A DNA stretch of 64,000 bases from Caprimulgus europaeus (taxonomy: Eukaryota > Chordata > Aves > Caprimulgiformes > Caprimulgidae): NCBI GenBank assembly GCA_907165065.1, contig OU015525.1, positions 45,428,037 through 45,492,036 on the forward strand, given 5' to 3'. A program made the position numbers and the translations under genes. The notes beneath the pieces are model-generated. The model did not search any database. It was not told where the DNA came from and saw nothing but the letters and a program-made list of their open reading frames with translations. Of this stretch, positions 23,061 through 34,530 are shown one piece after another. Each line of letters starts with the position of its first letter. Position 1 is the first letter of the stretch.

Positions 23061-25474
23061 AAACCAGACATGTTTTTAATTTTGCAGAAAACTATCTGTT
23101 TGAAGAAAGAGCTAAGGTGCATGGTTGATTGCCCACCTCTTTGTGTCTTCAGTCTTGTTTAGAAGATAAGGTTCAGTTAAACATCAGTAATTTTGTGCAA
23201 TACAGGCTTACTGGGTAACAGTTCATGTCCTGTGACATACTGGGGTTTAGCCTACACAACCACAATACTTCTGGTGTTAAACTTTATGCTACATCAAATG
23301 AAGTGCTGCTTCAAGTGGAAGCAAGTCTCATAGAGTTTGTGGTCTTTTTTGTGGTGTCCTACTGGCTTAAGCAGCAATGATAGGCAAGGTTTTTTCTCCT
23401 TCTATGCTTTTTTTTGCTTTTCCATTTCTGAAATAGTGGATAAGTCACAAGGTTCAAGTCATGTCTGGGAGATAGACTTGATGTTTAATTCCAGTGTATT
23501 TTGAGAACCTTGGGTAAAAGGCTGAAGTATTAAAAATTTCATATTTGCTCTGGTATAAATCTCTGTGTATTTCCAACTCTGGTGGAAGAAAGACTAGAAT
23601 ATTTGCTTCCTGACGTCTTCTTCTGAATACCAGTAGGTTACCACTCATGAGGAAAAGAGTTACCCATACCTATCTGTACAACAGACAATTATATTTACTG
23701 TAAGAATGATCATAGGAGTGGTGTAAGCCATCACAGAAACTTATTCCCTTGCCATTCTATTCCTAGGGGATACAATTGTTTTATAAGGCTATTTTTAACA
23801 AAGTTTATGTAGCATTATTTACCTGCTGTGACTGCCGTGTGAGACCACTGTTTCTCAGAGAACAGTGACTACAAGATCTCTCGTCTGAGAATTGCCACAC
23901 CAGAGACTTGAGGTGCTCTAAGTGTAACCCATGTCGGCTTTGCTACTAAATTATTCTTGGCTGCTTACTCCGGTCTCAAATGCTGATCTCATTTGAGTCC
24001 TAGCTAACAGAAGAGCCAAGAGCTATGAAATTATTTTCTATTTCACTTTGATGGTTTGGTATTGAGAGAGGGAATATTCCCCAAGGAGAGGTGAAATCAT
24101 GACTACACTTCATGGGTGGACATTTATTGCTTTTGGTTTATTGCAGGTAGGAGTTCCCGCCTACACTACAATCAGGCATGCAGAAGCTGCGGCATGGTAG
24201 GATACTGCTTGTAGAAAATGCTGTGGCTTTCAGGTTCCTGTAAAAAGGCTTCTCTGATAAGAGATATCCTAAAGAAGAACATTCCTGTGCTATTATATGA
24301 AAAGAAGCTTGTTGTAGCAGGTTGTGATATTTTCTATTTTTTTTTTTTTAAACTAGACTTATCTGCACACAGTCAGTGACTTTCCTAGTGACCCAGGTGA
24401 TTTTTGTGGGCTTCACCAGCACAAGTTGTTCAGATGTCCAGCAGAATATCTTTTTTTTCCTTGCTTTTTCCTCTGTGCACATAGATTTTAAACCACTTAA
24501 GGAAGTTCAAAAGCAGCATAAAATTTCTCAATTTCTCATTGCCCTTACACATGTGGTTTAAAATTTTATGGACATGTTAATAGTCAATTATGTTTAAAAG
24601 TTTCTTTAGTCATGACCTTGAAGCTTGAGGCTGGGGATGTCAGTGGTGAATGGGGCTGGCATTGCCTTTGTGAGAAGGAGTTTTCTCCAGTGTGATAATC
24701 TATGAACATCAGAAAAAAGTTAGGTCTTGCAGATATGCCTTGCACTGCACTTAACAGTAGTTTGAAAACCTGGTGCAGAGGAAAATCTCCGGATTGGCCT
24801 TTCTTGTTTAATTAGTTTAATTTCATTTGCTGCATAAAGTTTAGTCCTTACAATTTTTGGTGCATATAAGTATTGCATTGGTTTAGGTGCTTCAGTGAAA
24901 TGTTTCTTAATGGCTCAGATTTGTCTCAGCAGGTATATGGAGGCGTTTGCAACTTGCTGAGCAAACTGCTGGCGCTTTGTGTGCACGTGCAACTTCTCAG
25001 CACAATGAGAGTCATGTACTGAGCATGAAGCAAAGCTAGGAACGTTTGGCTGAGGACAGTTCAAGAGGCAAAATGTTCCTGGTAAGGCCTTAAATACATA
25101 CTGGCCATTATGTGTAGAACCTGGATTTTATTATGAGGTCCCGATTTTTGTTTTATTGGTCTAGGGAAGACTAGAAAGTTGTTATTCATTTTTGTACCTT
25201 TTTTATAACATTTCAAAAATATTCAAATAAATCATGTTTGAAACCCCCAAGCCTCATTTTCTTAGTGTTTTGCTTCATCTTTATTTTTCTAGTCACATGG
25301 AACTCTCGGTCCAGGGTTCCCAAGGGGACCGTAGACATGTAATTTTTTTTAAAACAGGTATGAAAATTGCAGCTAAAAACCAAGATGAGCATTGGAATGC
25401 TATGGATGCTAGTTGCAGTTCTGATGGATTAGGAGAAGGACTGGAGAAGTTATTTCTGTCAGTACTTCGGTACT

Positions 25475-25545
25475 TCAATAACCCTGATTTCTCAGCTGTA
25501 AAATGAACGTTTACTTAACTCTTAGGCTGCTGTAAACCAGTAACA
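25475..25545. mobile_element. Possible MIR/L2-type SINE fragment
   Basis: CCCTGATTTCTCAGCTGTAA followed by AATGAACG and CTTAACTC has the order of the shared MIR/L2 core (CAGTTTCC..CATCTGTAAAATGG..). One short, diverged copy. Confidence 0.4.
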
Positions 25546-27720
25546 CAGCAGTTACCTAGTAGAAATCCAGTGTTTAAAACTCCAAAGAGGTTTGAGCAAT
25601 TCAGTGCCATTTGCTATGTGAACATAAACTGTGACTGGGGAAGGTCTGATCCATAGACAGCCTCAACTGTACCTCCTATTCCCCTTACAAAACTGCCACA
25701 TTTGGTTAAATTTTCTGCATTTCACAGTGAGGAGTGAAAGCAGCCACACCATGTGAGATGAGCCTCGACAGCCAGAAGTACTTTATTAGCTTGTGTTCAC
25801 CATATACAGTTTCAGCAAGTTGCCCTCTTCTACTACATGGAGTTTCCTGGAGATACTGTACGTGTACACAGCATGCATGGAAGTAGCATGTGAGCATATT
25901 AGCAGCCAAACCCACATTACTAGTGTCTTTATTAATTTGATTTGTCATTTGCCCATGACAAACAGATATTTTCCTCCCTTCAGAGCAGACTGCTTGTAGT
26001 CTGCACAGCCAGAGAGGCTACTAACAAAAATGAAGCCACCACCCACCAACAAGCAACATGACAAACATGCTGGGACATGATCTCAGTGAATTGCAGGATG
26101 GTGAATTTATTTCCCACTTGTTCACTGGAATTATGCAGGTTGTGTTGCACAATTGGTACTGACAGAAATGTTACTATGGTTTGAAGCTTTTTATTTTAAA
26201 GAGAGGCTGTTTTTTCCTTTAGGAATAAAATACCTAGTGAGGAGCCAGCCTGGAGCACATTGCAGGCGGTGCAAAGAGGGCTTGGGGATGAGCAGTCCCT
26301 CGGGCCACCTCACTGCGGGGTTCGGTGGTGGCTCCCACGTGGCAGCGTCTGCTTCTCAAGCTGATGCAGCACGGTTCAGCTTGGCTTTTCTGTATGTCAT
26401 TTTTCTATCTTGTGCAAGCTGCTGGGACACTTAAAATAGCAAATATAAGCTTCTGAAAGGAATAAAACATTAAAGAGAAAGATATTTCCACAGTTAACAA
26501 ACATGAGACTCTTGGTATATGTTCCACCTCCCTCTCTCCTTTACATCCACATCTGTGTGCAGAAAGAAATAAAGAAAGGGAGAAAACTGGGAAAAAAAAG
26601 CACCATTAAGACCACCAAAACCATCTGCTCTCAGACTTCTATGTGTATGCATGCCTACCGTTTGTATATAATAACACATTTGGAGGAAGGACTTTAGGAA
26701 ACATGCAGCCCCTGGCAGTGAGTGCCTGAAAAGCATTTGTTATATCTAGCTCTCATTTAATGCATGTTTTTGGGTTTGTGAATGTATCTAGCCAAGACCA
26801 CTACTCTCTTGCCACGCTCTCTTAATAGCCAGCACAGAAGCAAGGTACAGATCATGACTCAAGCTACATTTTTTTTTTTTTTTTAATGAGATACAAGTCC
26901 CTTTTCACACTGGAAGTTGATTTCCTTTAAGGGATATTTGTGAAATCCTGCTCTAACTCTCCTCACCTTTTCAATTTTCAGGAAGCATGGAAGGAAGGTC
27001 TGCAGGATGAGGCTGGCATTGCCTCCACACTGTGGAGCATCCTCATCTATAAAGGTAGCTAGCTTTGTATTTATGGCTTTGTCATTTAAAACAAGTCACT
27101 TGTTTTGGTAACTGACCCTTGAATTTTGAGTTTCCACTTTCTCAAAAATCATTTTGGAAGTGAATTAGGGAAGAGAGTAAGGGGGCAGGGGGAGATAAAA
27201 TCAAACCATACTGATTTCACATAGTTGTTCATCGACAGTCCTGTGGCCAAAAAATAAAGTCAGAAAACTACTTTTCAGTATGAAAAATATCCAAGCAAAT
27301 AGTAAAACCCACAGAAACTTAGAAGTATTAAGGACTTAATGTATGAAATAATCTACATTTGGCTGAGCAGCTCATTAAATTATTCTTTTAAGTAGCTAGA
27401 AGACCTTTACAACTTTTTTTTCTATATGAACATGTGATCCCTGCTGCTTATGTGAAATGCACAGGAGTAAGAAGACCTCATTACTGAGCTAAGATCATTT
27501 ATTAATTGCAAAGTGAAATAATTAAAGTTAACTTTGGATGTTATTGTAAATAGAGCAGATGTACTCTTGCACTGAAAATTATCAATATTTTCATCATTAA
27601 AGTAGATTTTGCAAAAAGTGGTCTGAATTATTTGTGCCAATTCAGAGGAGAGTAAAAATTATTGAATCACAAATTTTCAATATTCAGCTTGTGTTATGAC
27701 GGTATATGACAAAAGCAATT

Positions 27721-27764
27721 TGAGGTGCTGGGAAGAATAAGCGTTGTCTATTTGCAGCACCTCA
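27721..27764. repeat. Inverted repeat, 10-bp arms, with paired AGGTG/CACCT cores
   Basis: TGAGGTGCTG (27721-27730) and CAGCACCTCA (27755-27764) are exact reverse complements around a 24-base loop. The arms contain AGGTG and CACCT, the half-site cores used by ZEB and Snail family repressors, which bind paired sites (established motif knowledge). Confidence 0.85.
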
Positions 27765-28279
27765 GTGTTTAGTGCTTTCCCTCTGTGCTTCATTGCTGCA
27801 GCATGGATTCCACGCACCCAGGAATGAGCATTTTGCTAGATAAGCAAGAGGTGGTCCTTTAGTGACTGTTTAAGAAGCACAATATCAAGAAAAAAAATGT
27901 AAAATCTCTGTCTATTTCCACTGAGTTTAAATCAAAACAGCATTCCTTCTTCAGCACAGTTACCTTGGTGAGCTTGGATGGCAGTAACTCTGCAAAAACA
28001 GAAGTTTCACAACTCCAAATGTAGACCATAAGAAACTCAGGCAAGTGAGTGTTATCTTTCTGTATATGTGCTAAAGCTATGAGTAGGATTTTTAAGAGTA
28101 CACTGATCACTTAGGCAAAAAATATATATATAAAAAAATGCTATTTATTTCCAAAGGGATTTACATCTTAGAGAGAAATTTTCAAGATGTATTTAAGTAG
28201 GTAATCACCTAACAGGATTGAAAGAAACAAGGAGGTTATATTCTCAAGGGCTCTTTGGCATTTGCAGTGGCCAGCATCT

Positions 28280-28350
28280 AGCTGTCCTGTCATCTAGTCC
28301 AACCATCATCCAGGCTCAGGGCTACCCAAATGCGACCAACACCAAGTTGG
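28280..28350 (-). mobile_element. Possible short CR1 tail remnant
   Basis: GTCATCTAGTCCAACCATCA resembles the reverse complement of a CR1 terminus, but the rest of the element is not recognisable. Confidence 0.3.
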
Positions 28351-30111
28351 GGCACTTGTGTAAGGAAGCACAAGGTGAGAACAAGGAGCAAGGTAAGCAG
28401 AGGAAAGGAAGCACCTATCTGAAACACCCACAAGGTGCACACTCCATCCTCATTACCCATACTGCAGTCATCTTTTTATACAGAAATTGAGGACAATGGC
28501 ATGGAAGGCAAAATATTTTCTTTTTAAAATTACTTTTTTAGGGAAACATGATTTCTTCAGAATATTTTCCTTTCAAGTGTATATTCTTACCATCTTCAAA
28601 TACAATTCAGTTATAAGCCTCGATTTATTGTGTAAAATGGTACTTAATGTCAGGTGAAACATATATTAAACCCACCTGTAAAAATTACTGTACATGGAGT
28701 TAAAATTTATTTGTACCTGAGCTTTAAATTAAGGTTTAGCAGGCTTCAGTCATCTGTTCAGCAATATTTATAGAAGAAAAATAAGCTTTCCAGTGCTGCA
28801 TTTGAGGCCAAGCACAAATTCCACAACACTTAAAAATCTGACAGAACTAAGATTTAAAAAAAGAACGTGAACCCATTTCCTAACACAAAGCTCCTAAAGT
28901 ATCCATTCATGTGTCTTATTAAATCTCTAGTTCACAAAACCCTCAAACATAAGAATATGTTAATATCTAACTTTTCTTCAGTTTAATCACATCACTGAGA
29001 CTTAATGTTTAAAAAAAAAATCAACGTATTATCCAGTGAAAAAGACTAAATAACAAGAAAGTCTCTTCATTTGCTGAAAACAAAAGAATGAAAACTTTTG
29101 CAGAGTTAACATGAGATATGTCCCAGTTTTGTCTCCTTTGCCATGTTATGATTAAGGAATATGAATTTTTTTGTTGCATTTTAATGTCCACAAAATTAAG
29201 TACCTCGTGGAAATCTGATGCTCTGGGCAAATAAAAAATTTGACACAACTTTCTAGATCAAATGACTCCTCTCTACAGTTGTTTGCTGCATCATGCAGTA
29301 TATGATGATCAGTCCCATACCAGGATTATCTAACCTTTTTCAGCTTGTATATCCCTAGTTTTTTTCAGCGGAGAAATATTACCAAAGTACATAGTACAGT
29401 AAGCATAATGATAATTGCTTTTCTAATTTATGGTTTGGGGATAGCCAAGTTGCTCTTGCTTCAGAAAGAGTCTGCTTTTCATTCTTCTTGAACCACATGG
29501 TTCCAAACTTTCCTTTGACCACCTTCTCTCAGCTGCACAGAGCAATTTCTCCCCTGCCCCGAGTGATTGCCCCCAGGGGGGCTCCAGTTCTCAAGTTTAG
29601 GCTCAAGCCTGGATGGAGAATTCCAGAAAGCTTAATTTATGCCTTTTCTTATAAACTTGGTGTAGGGTCTGGTTTGTAGCCATGCTAAAAGATTTAGCCT
29701 ACACCTACTACTTACTGAGCCACTGGGAAAAAAAACCAAAAACAACCAACCAAACCAACATGCAAATGATGGTATTTAAAGTATTATTTACTTATTAATT
29801 ATTTCCAGAAGTTTTCTTCCTTTAATCTTCTTTCATAATCCGAGTTATGAGTGTAAAAAAAAAAAGAAGTATGTATAACCTTTCAGTGGGGAAGTCCTAA
29901 AAGTGTAGCCACATCTGTGATTTTTATTTCAGATGAGCAATTCAGCACAGCTTTAGGGAGAAAACGAAATAAAACACTGTTCGGACACCAATAAAATTTA
30001 AGGTTGGGGTCTTCAAAACAGAGCATCAGCCTTGTCAGTTTACCAAATCCAGGATCTGGAGTTGCACAGCTGTATCTTTTAAATGAAATTGTTAGTATTA
30101 ATTAATATTAA

Positions 30112-30930
30112 AGATCATAATAGAAAAATAGGGCAGAAAGGGACTACCTAGTCCCTCTCAATCTTTCAAGACAAGATTAACTATACCTGCAAGCTTTTAC
30201 TCACATCAACCCCCAGTCTTCCTTGCACTAATTTAAACCCATTGCTCTTATCCATCATATTTGAAGAGATAGCCCCTTCCATTCTGAAACAATCTCTATG
30301 TACTTGAAAATAGTGGTCATTCCTATTCTCCCACATTTTTCTTTCCTAATCTAGATAACCTACATATAATTTTTTTTTTTTTAAGTTATGTTCTTTATTA
30401 AGGAGAACATGTTATTCTCCTCTGGATGTTCTCCAAGTGTGCCACATTTCTCTTAAAGTATAACATTTGAAACCAGCCACAGTGCTCCAGCTGAGGCTTG
30501 ATCAATGATGGGCGGAAAAAGGATCTTTCCATGTGTCTTGCAATCTACATTTCTGTCCCTATCTTCTACTCTTATGAGATTTAGGGGGAGTGTTGGCAAC
30601 AGCACAGTGATGATTTATGTTTAGTATACTCCTAAGACCATTTTCTAAAAAAATGCTACCTGATAATTTATTTCTCATCCTCTGTTGGGGAGGAATAATC
30701 AACTAACAAGTGTATTGCATCTTATTTATCTTCATCGAATCTCACCCAATATTTTCAATCCATTTTTCCAGATCTTTTATATTCTAAATAACCCTTGTGT
30801 GCACTTGCTGTCCCTGCCACCTTGAGTCATCCTCAGGTTTAACTTCCACTCCCATTGCCTAAGCCAGAGACCAAATGGATCAGCATTAAAACAGCCAAGA
30901 GGTCTCTGAGTCTTCACCCCAGCTACAAGG
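30112..30930 (-). mobile_element. Ancient CR1/L3-like LINE remnant, minus orientation
   Basis: Read on the minus strand this matches the widely shared amniote CR1/L3 3' region. Recognisable pieces on + are ATCATAATAGAAAAATAGGG (element 3' end), TTTAAACCCATTGCTCTTAT, TGTACTTGAAAATAGTGGTC, TTCTCCTCTGGATGTTCTCC and ACAGTGCTCCAGCTGAGGCT. It is heavily diverged and contains no open frame. The inner boundary is uncertain. Confidence 0.75.
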
Positions 30931-32074
30931 CCTGTTTCAGTGCCAGAAGGAGTAAAGTGGCCTCACACCTCCTCGAGGAACTGGCATAGTCTGTTACTTA
31001 TTTCTTTGTGATTCCCCCCCATTACTTCCCAATCTTTCTATGTGGACTTTTTCTAGGAACTGGCATCAGGCTGGGCAACCTACAGCTACCATAGTCCTCT
31101 GCTTTTCCCATTTTTTTTTCCCTTGAGCAAGAGCTTTTCCATTTGCCCTTTTCCAGAACTTTAGCCACCTTCAGGAATATTCACAGCATTTACAAATATT
31201 AAAAACTTTAGTCAGTTTATAAGTGTTCTAGGCCCAGCTGATTTCAAAATATCTAACTTGGGTTAAGAGCACTTAGTTATCCTTAATCTTGGAGGAGATC
31301 AGTACTTCAACTAATAACTACTTTTACAACACATTTTGAAGTGATGCAAAAGTTGTACACACTAGTAATGAAGTTTCATGTTTGACTTTTGTAAACATAC
31401 ACCATATTTCCAAAAGTGCATAAAATACTGGTGGGACTCTATGCTTTCACGTTTTAGATATATTCAACAACTTATTAGTGAGTGAAGGGCACAACATACT
31501 ATTGGATCAACAGCATTCCTAAATTTTGATCAGACCTTCCTTGCAAGAATTAAGCTTCAGAATTAGCTGAACACTGAAAGCAGAAACCCAGTTGTTTACT
31601 GCCAAATCTATAGGCTATGGGTGAGAGCAAAGATATTTGTTACTCCATAGCTTGTCCTCCCCCCGTATTTATTGATCAGTATCTAACAGCTGTATTATCA
31701 CTCAGATTTCTTGCTTTATAAAATGACTGATGTCTGCAGTGGCTCTGTCAATGATTTTTATTCCAGCCATGAAATAAAGGAGATGGGGGATGCTAACTAG
31801 AGTCAAAAATAACATCAAAATTCAGTCTTCATTTAAGTGTGTAATCTCTAAAAAGCTCCATTTTACCCACTTATTAAAGAGACAAAGTTAGCACAAGTTC
31901 CTGATGACCATTACTACTGCCTTGTTACATGACTGCTGCGAATACCGCCCTGCAGGGGACCCTGTGACCAGCGACCACAGAGCCTTGGTTAAAGTCTGAT
32001 GAAGTTGCAGCTATAGGATGCTCCAGATCCAGGGAACAGATGTCTCAGGAACCAGAGGAAAACGTGAGCATTAA

Positions 32075-32091
32075 GCAGTGCCATCTAGTGT
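32075..32091 (-). promoter_or_regulatory. CTCF-like motif
   Basis: On the minus strand the sequence reads ACACTAGATGGCACTGC. Against the CTCF core CCASYAGRKGGCRSY it differs at one core position. It lies in a locally GC-richer stretch (about 31.93-32.18 kb) between long AT-rich blocks, roughly 16 kb upstream of the NOL4 island. Confidence 0.5.
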
Positions 32092-33278
32092 AGTGCAGGC
32101 ACTCTGTCACAGGGAGGGGAGCCGGCCACCCTGCCTTGTTTAGCCTTTAACCAGAAGAGAAGCATCCATGCACGCCACAGAAGGGGTTTAGCAAGTAATA
32201 AAATAAAACAGGCCAGAGTGGGTTTGTGCCTTTTAAGTTCTGCCCGATTTACACCCTGGTACCCAGATTTTTTTCTTTTTTTTTTTTCTTCTTTTATTTT
32301 TTTTTCCTGGCTCTCTGCCTGAACTACAAAGAGGGGAGTGTGTCTGCATAAGCCTCTCTATAGATCTGAGCATTCATACTGCCGGATTAAGAGACCCATT
32401 TGAGAACTGCAATGACAGATGGCAAGAACTTGGTTGGAGGGAGCTACCAAACCAATTTGTGTACAGCACCTGGCACTGCAAGGCTTTAAGGGAAGCTCTA
32501 GCAAGATTTGAAATGCCTGATGGTACAGATGCTTTCACTAGTAAATTAGAAGAACTCCTACAAAAGAGGTTCACACACTCCCTAGTTTTAGGCATTGCCC
32601 ATCCTATACAAAGCTCTGAATTGCATAGTGGTAAAGTTTCCACATTCCCTATTAGAGTTTACAGTTGCAACATAGTTCAAGGACAAAAATATAGAAAAAA
32701 ATACTCTATGAGATCACATCAATTGCTGTTAAAAGACAACAGACACATACCACAATCAAATCTCTCACATAGGTCAGCAAGGATTGCTCTAGTAAAATAA
32801 CCTTTGCTCAGCTGAATATTTTCCACTCAGCAAGTATCTCCTCAGTCCCCCGTTTTCCTTGAGCAGGCTGGCAGACTAGACAGCTGAACTGAATACAGGC
32901 AATGCTCTCTGAGACTCTTCCTAAAAGGACTCAATCAATCATAAGCATAACTGAAAGCCAGGTAAAATAGGTAAGCCAAAACTTACCACCTGACTCCTTC
33001 CAGCTCTCTACCATCACCTAGATAGCAGGCAGATCACAGAGCTTTGCATAACAGAGCCTTATCCTTACCATGACCCAGTCTCTCTAACTCTAGCAGGCTC
33101 TCTCCCTTAAGTAAGCTGCTTGTTAGCCTTATCTCATCAGCTGGGAGACAGCTGATTAGTTACAGGTAGAGGCTAAACCCATCATCTGAAAGCCCCACCA
33201 TGTGACCTGATGAATTATATTTTTTAAAAATGTCTGGAAAATGCCTGTCTTCCTAAGCACATACTTTGAAAATTACTC

Positions 33279-33338
33279 AGAATCATAGAATGTTGTGAGT
33301 TGAAGGGGACCCACAAGAATCATCGAGTCCAAAAGAAA
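33279..33338 (-). mobile_element. Short CR1 3' tail, minus orientation
   Basis: AGAATCATAGAATG, then GAGTTGAAGGGGACCC and AATCATCGAGTCCAA, is the reverse complement of a CR1 terminus. Only about 60 bases remain. Confidence 0.8.
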
Positions 33339-34134
33339 CCAGATGAAATTATGTGACCTGTGTTATACAGAACAATGGGTTAGATGATAAATTGTCTTCT
33401 TCCTTCTTAAAAACTATGAATGTATTTTGGTTTGAGTAGTACTAGAAATGCTTCACCTTGTACCTGAGTTGTAAAACTCAGTTGTGCCCTATTACATGAG
33501 AGTGTTATTGTCACAAAGAAACTGCCTCTTTAGATGAAGTAATTTATTTGTAAATGTTTATCCACAGAAATAAGCAAATTAAAGGTTTTTACATTTTCAG
33601 TTCTCAGTTTGGGCTTCTAAAGTAATCAAATCACCTCTGCAGATAAATATAACTGTATGTCTGTTGTGTTTCACAAAACAAATATTTGAAAGTGCACTGA
33701 AAAGTAGGAGAAAGCAGGACCATGACACCAGATGCAGTACAAGGGGACGGGAAGGGCAAAGCACACAATGGCCAGATGTTCCCCACCTGCTGCTTCACCT
33801 CCAGCCCCACCTCTGCCCCTGTGAAATGGGGAACTACAGGAGAGATTTTTCCTTGCTCCTCTGCTCTTCTGCTCCACTGTCCTGTATCTTTGCAGATTTG
33901 CCTGGTCTCCAGGGGCCTGATCTCTGGATTGGGAAATGCTGTGTTAACACTTCACCGGCCTAGGGGACAACAGTGTCACCAGCCTTGGGAGAGGGAGCAG
34001 CTGGTGCCTTCGGGGTCTGCAGTGGGTTTTGCAGCAGGTCATGGGTGGTGATGAGCAACCTGCCTCCCTCTTCCCTCAGAGAAGGTGCATCTCTGCCTCC
34101 TTCATCTGGGGACCAGCAGGGGAAGAGCCCCTTC

Positions 34135-34530
34135 TGTGAAGAAAGGCTGGGAGAGTTGGGGCTGTTCAGTCTGGAGAAGGCTCCAGGGAGACATTATTGT
34201 GGCCTTTCAGTACTTAAAAGGGGCCTATAATAAAGAAGGGGACAGACTTTTTAGAGGGGCCTGTACTGATAGGACAAAGGGTAATGGTTTTATACTAAAA
34301 GGGGTAGATTTAGACTAAGTATAAGGAAGAATTTTTTTTACAATGAGGGAGCAGGTTGCCCAGAGAAGTAGTAGATGCCCCATCCCTGGAGACATTCACG
34401 ATCAGGTTGGACAGGGCTCTGAGCAACCTGATCTGGTTGAAGATGTCCCTGCTCACTGCAGGGGGGTTGGACTAAATGACCTTTAAAGGACCCTTCCAAC
34501 CCAAACCATTCTGTGATTCTGTGATTATGC
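34135..34530 (+). mobile_element. CR1 LINE 3' end fragment
   Basis: This holds the CR1 ORF2 C-terminus (GCTGTTCAGTCTGGAGAAGG, then the 'lowered' LRELGLF-like and DRTKGNG-like codons) and the 3' UTR with CAACCTGATCTGGTTGAAGA and TGGACTAAATGACC. It ends with CATTCTGTGATTCTGTGATT. It belongs to the same subfamily as the copy at 38168-38463, with which it shares the GATGTCCCTGCTCACTGCAG block. Confidence 0.9.

Larger units (their letters stand above)
23061..30111. other. Unannotated AT-rich intergenic DNA
   Basis: Holds homopolymers (T runs near 24340 and 26870), a possible MIR-like fragment at 25475, the inverted repeat at 27721 and a doubtful CR1 remnant at 28280. No gene seen. Confidence 0.6.
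30931..34134. other. Intergenic DNA with CTCF-like motif
   Basis: Carries the CTCF-like motif at 32075 and the short CR1 tail at 33279. A T-rich stretch at 32270-32307 follows the GC-richer patch. Overlapping open frames on both strands at 32374-32800 have no recognisable product. Confidence 0.55.

Noticed and set aside
32374..32800. Overlapping 89- and 113-codon frames on opposite strands
   Set aside because: No recognisable domain, no paired splice sites, and openness on both strands suggests chance.
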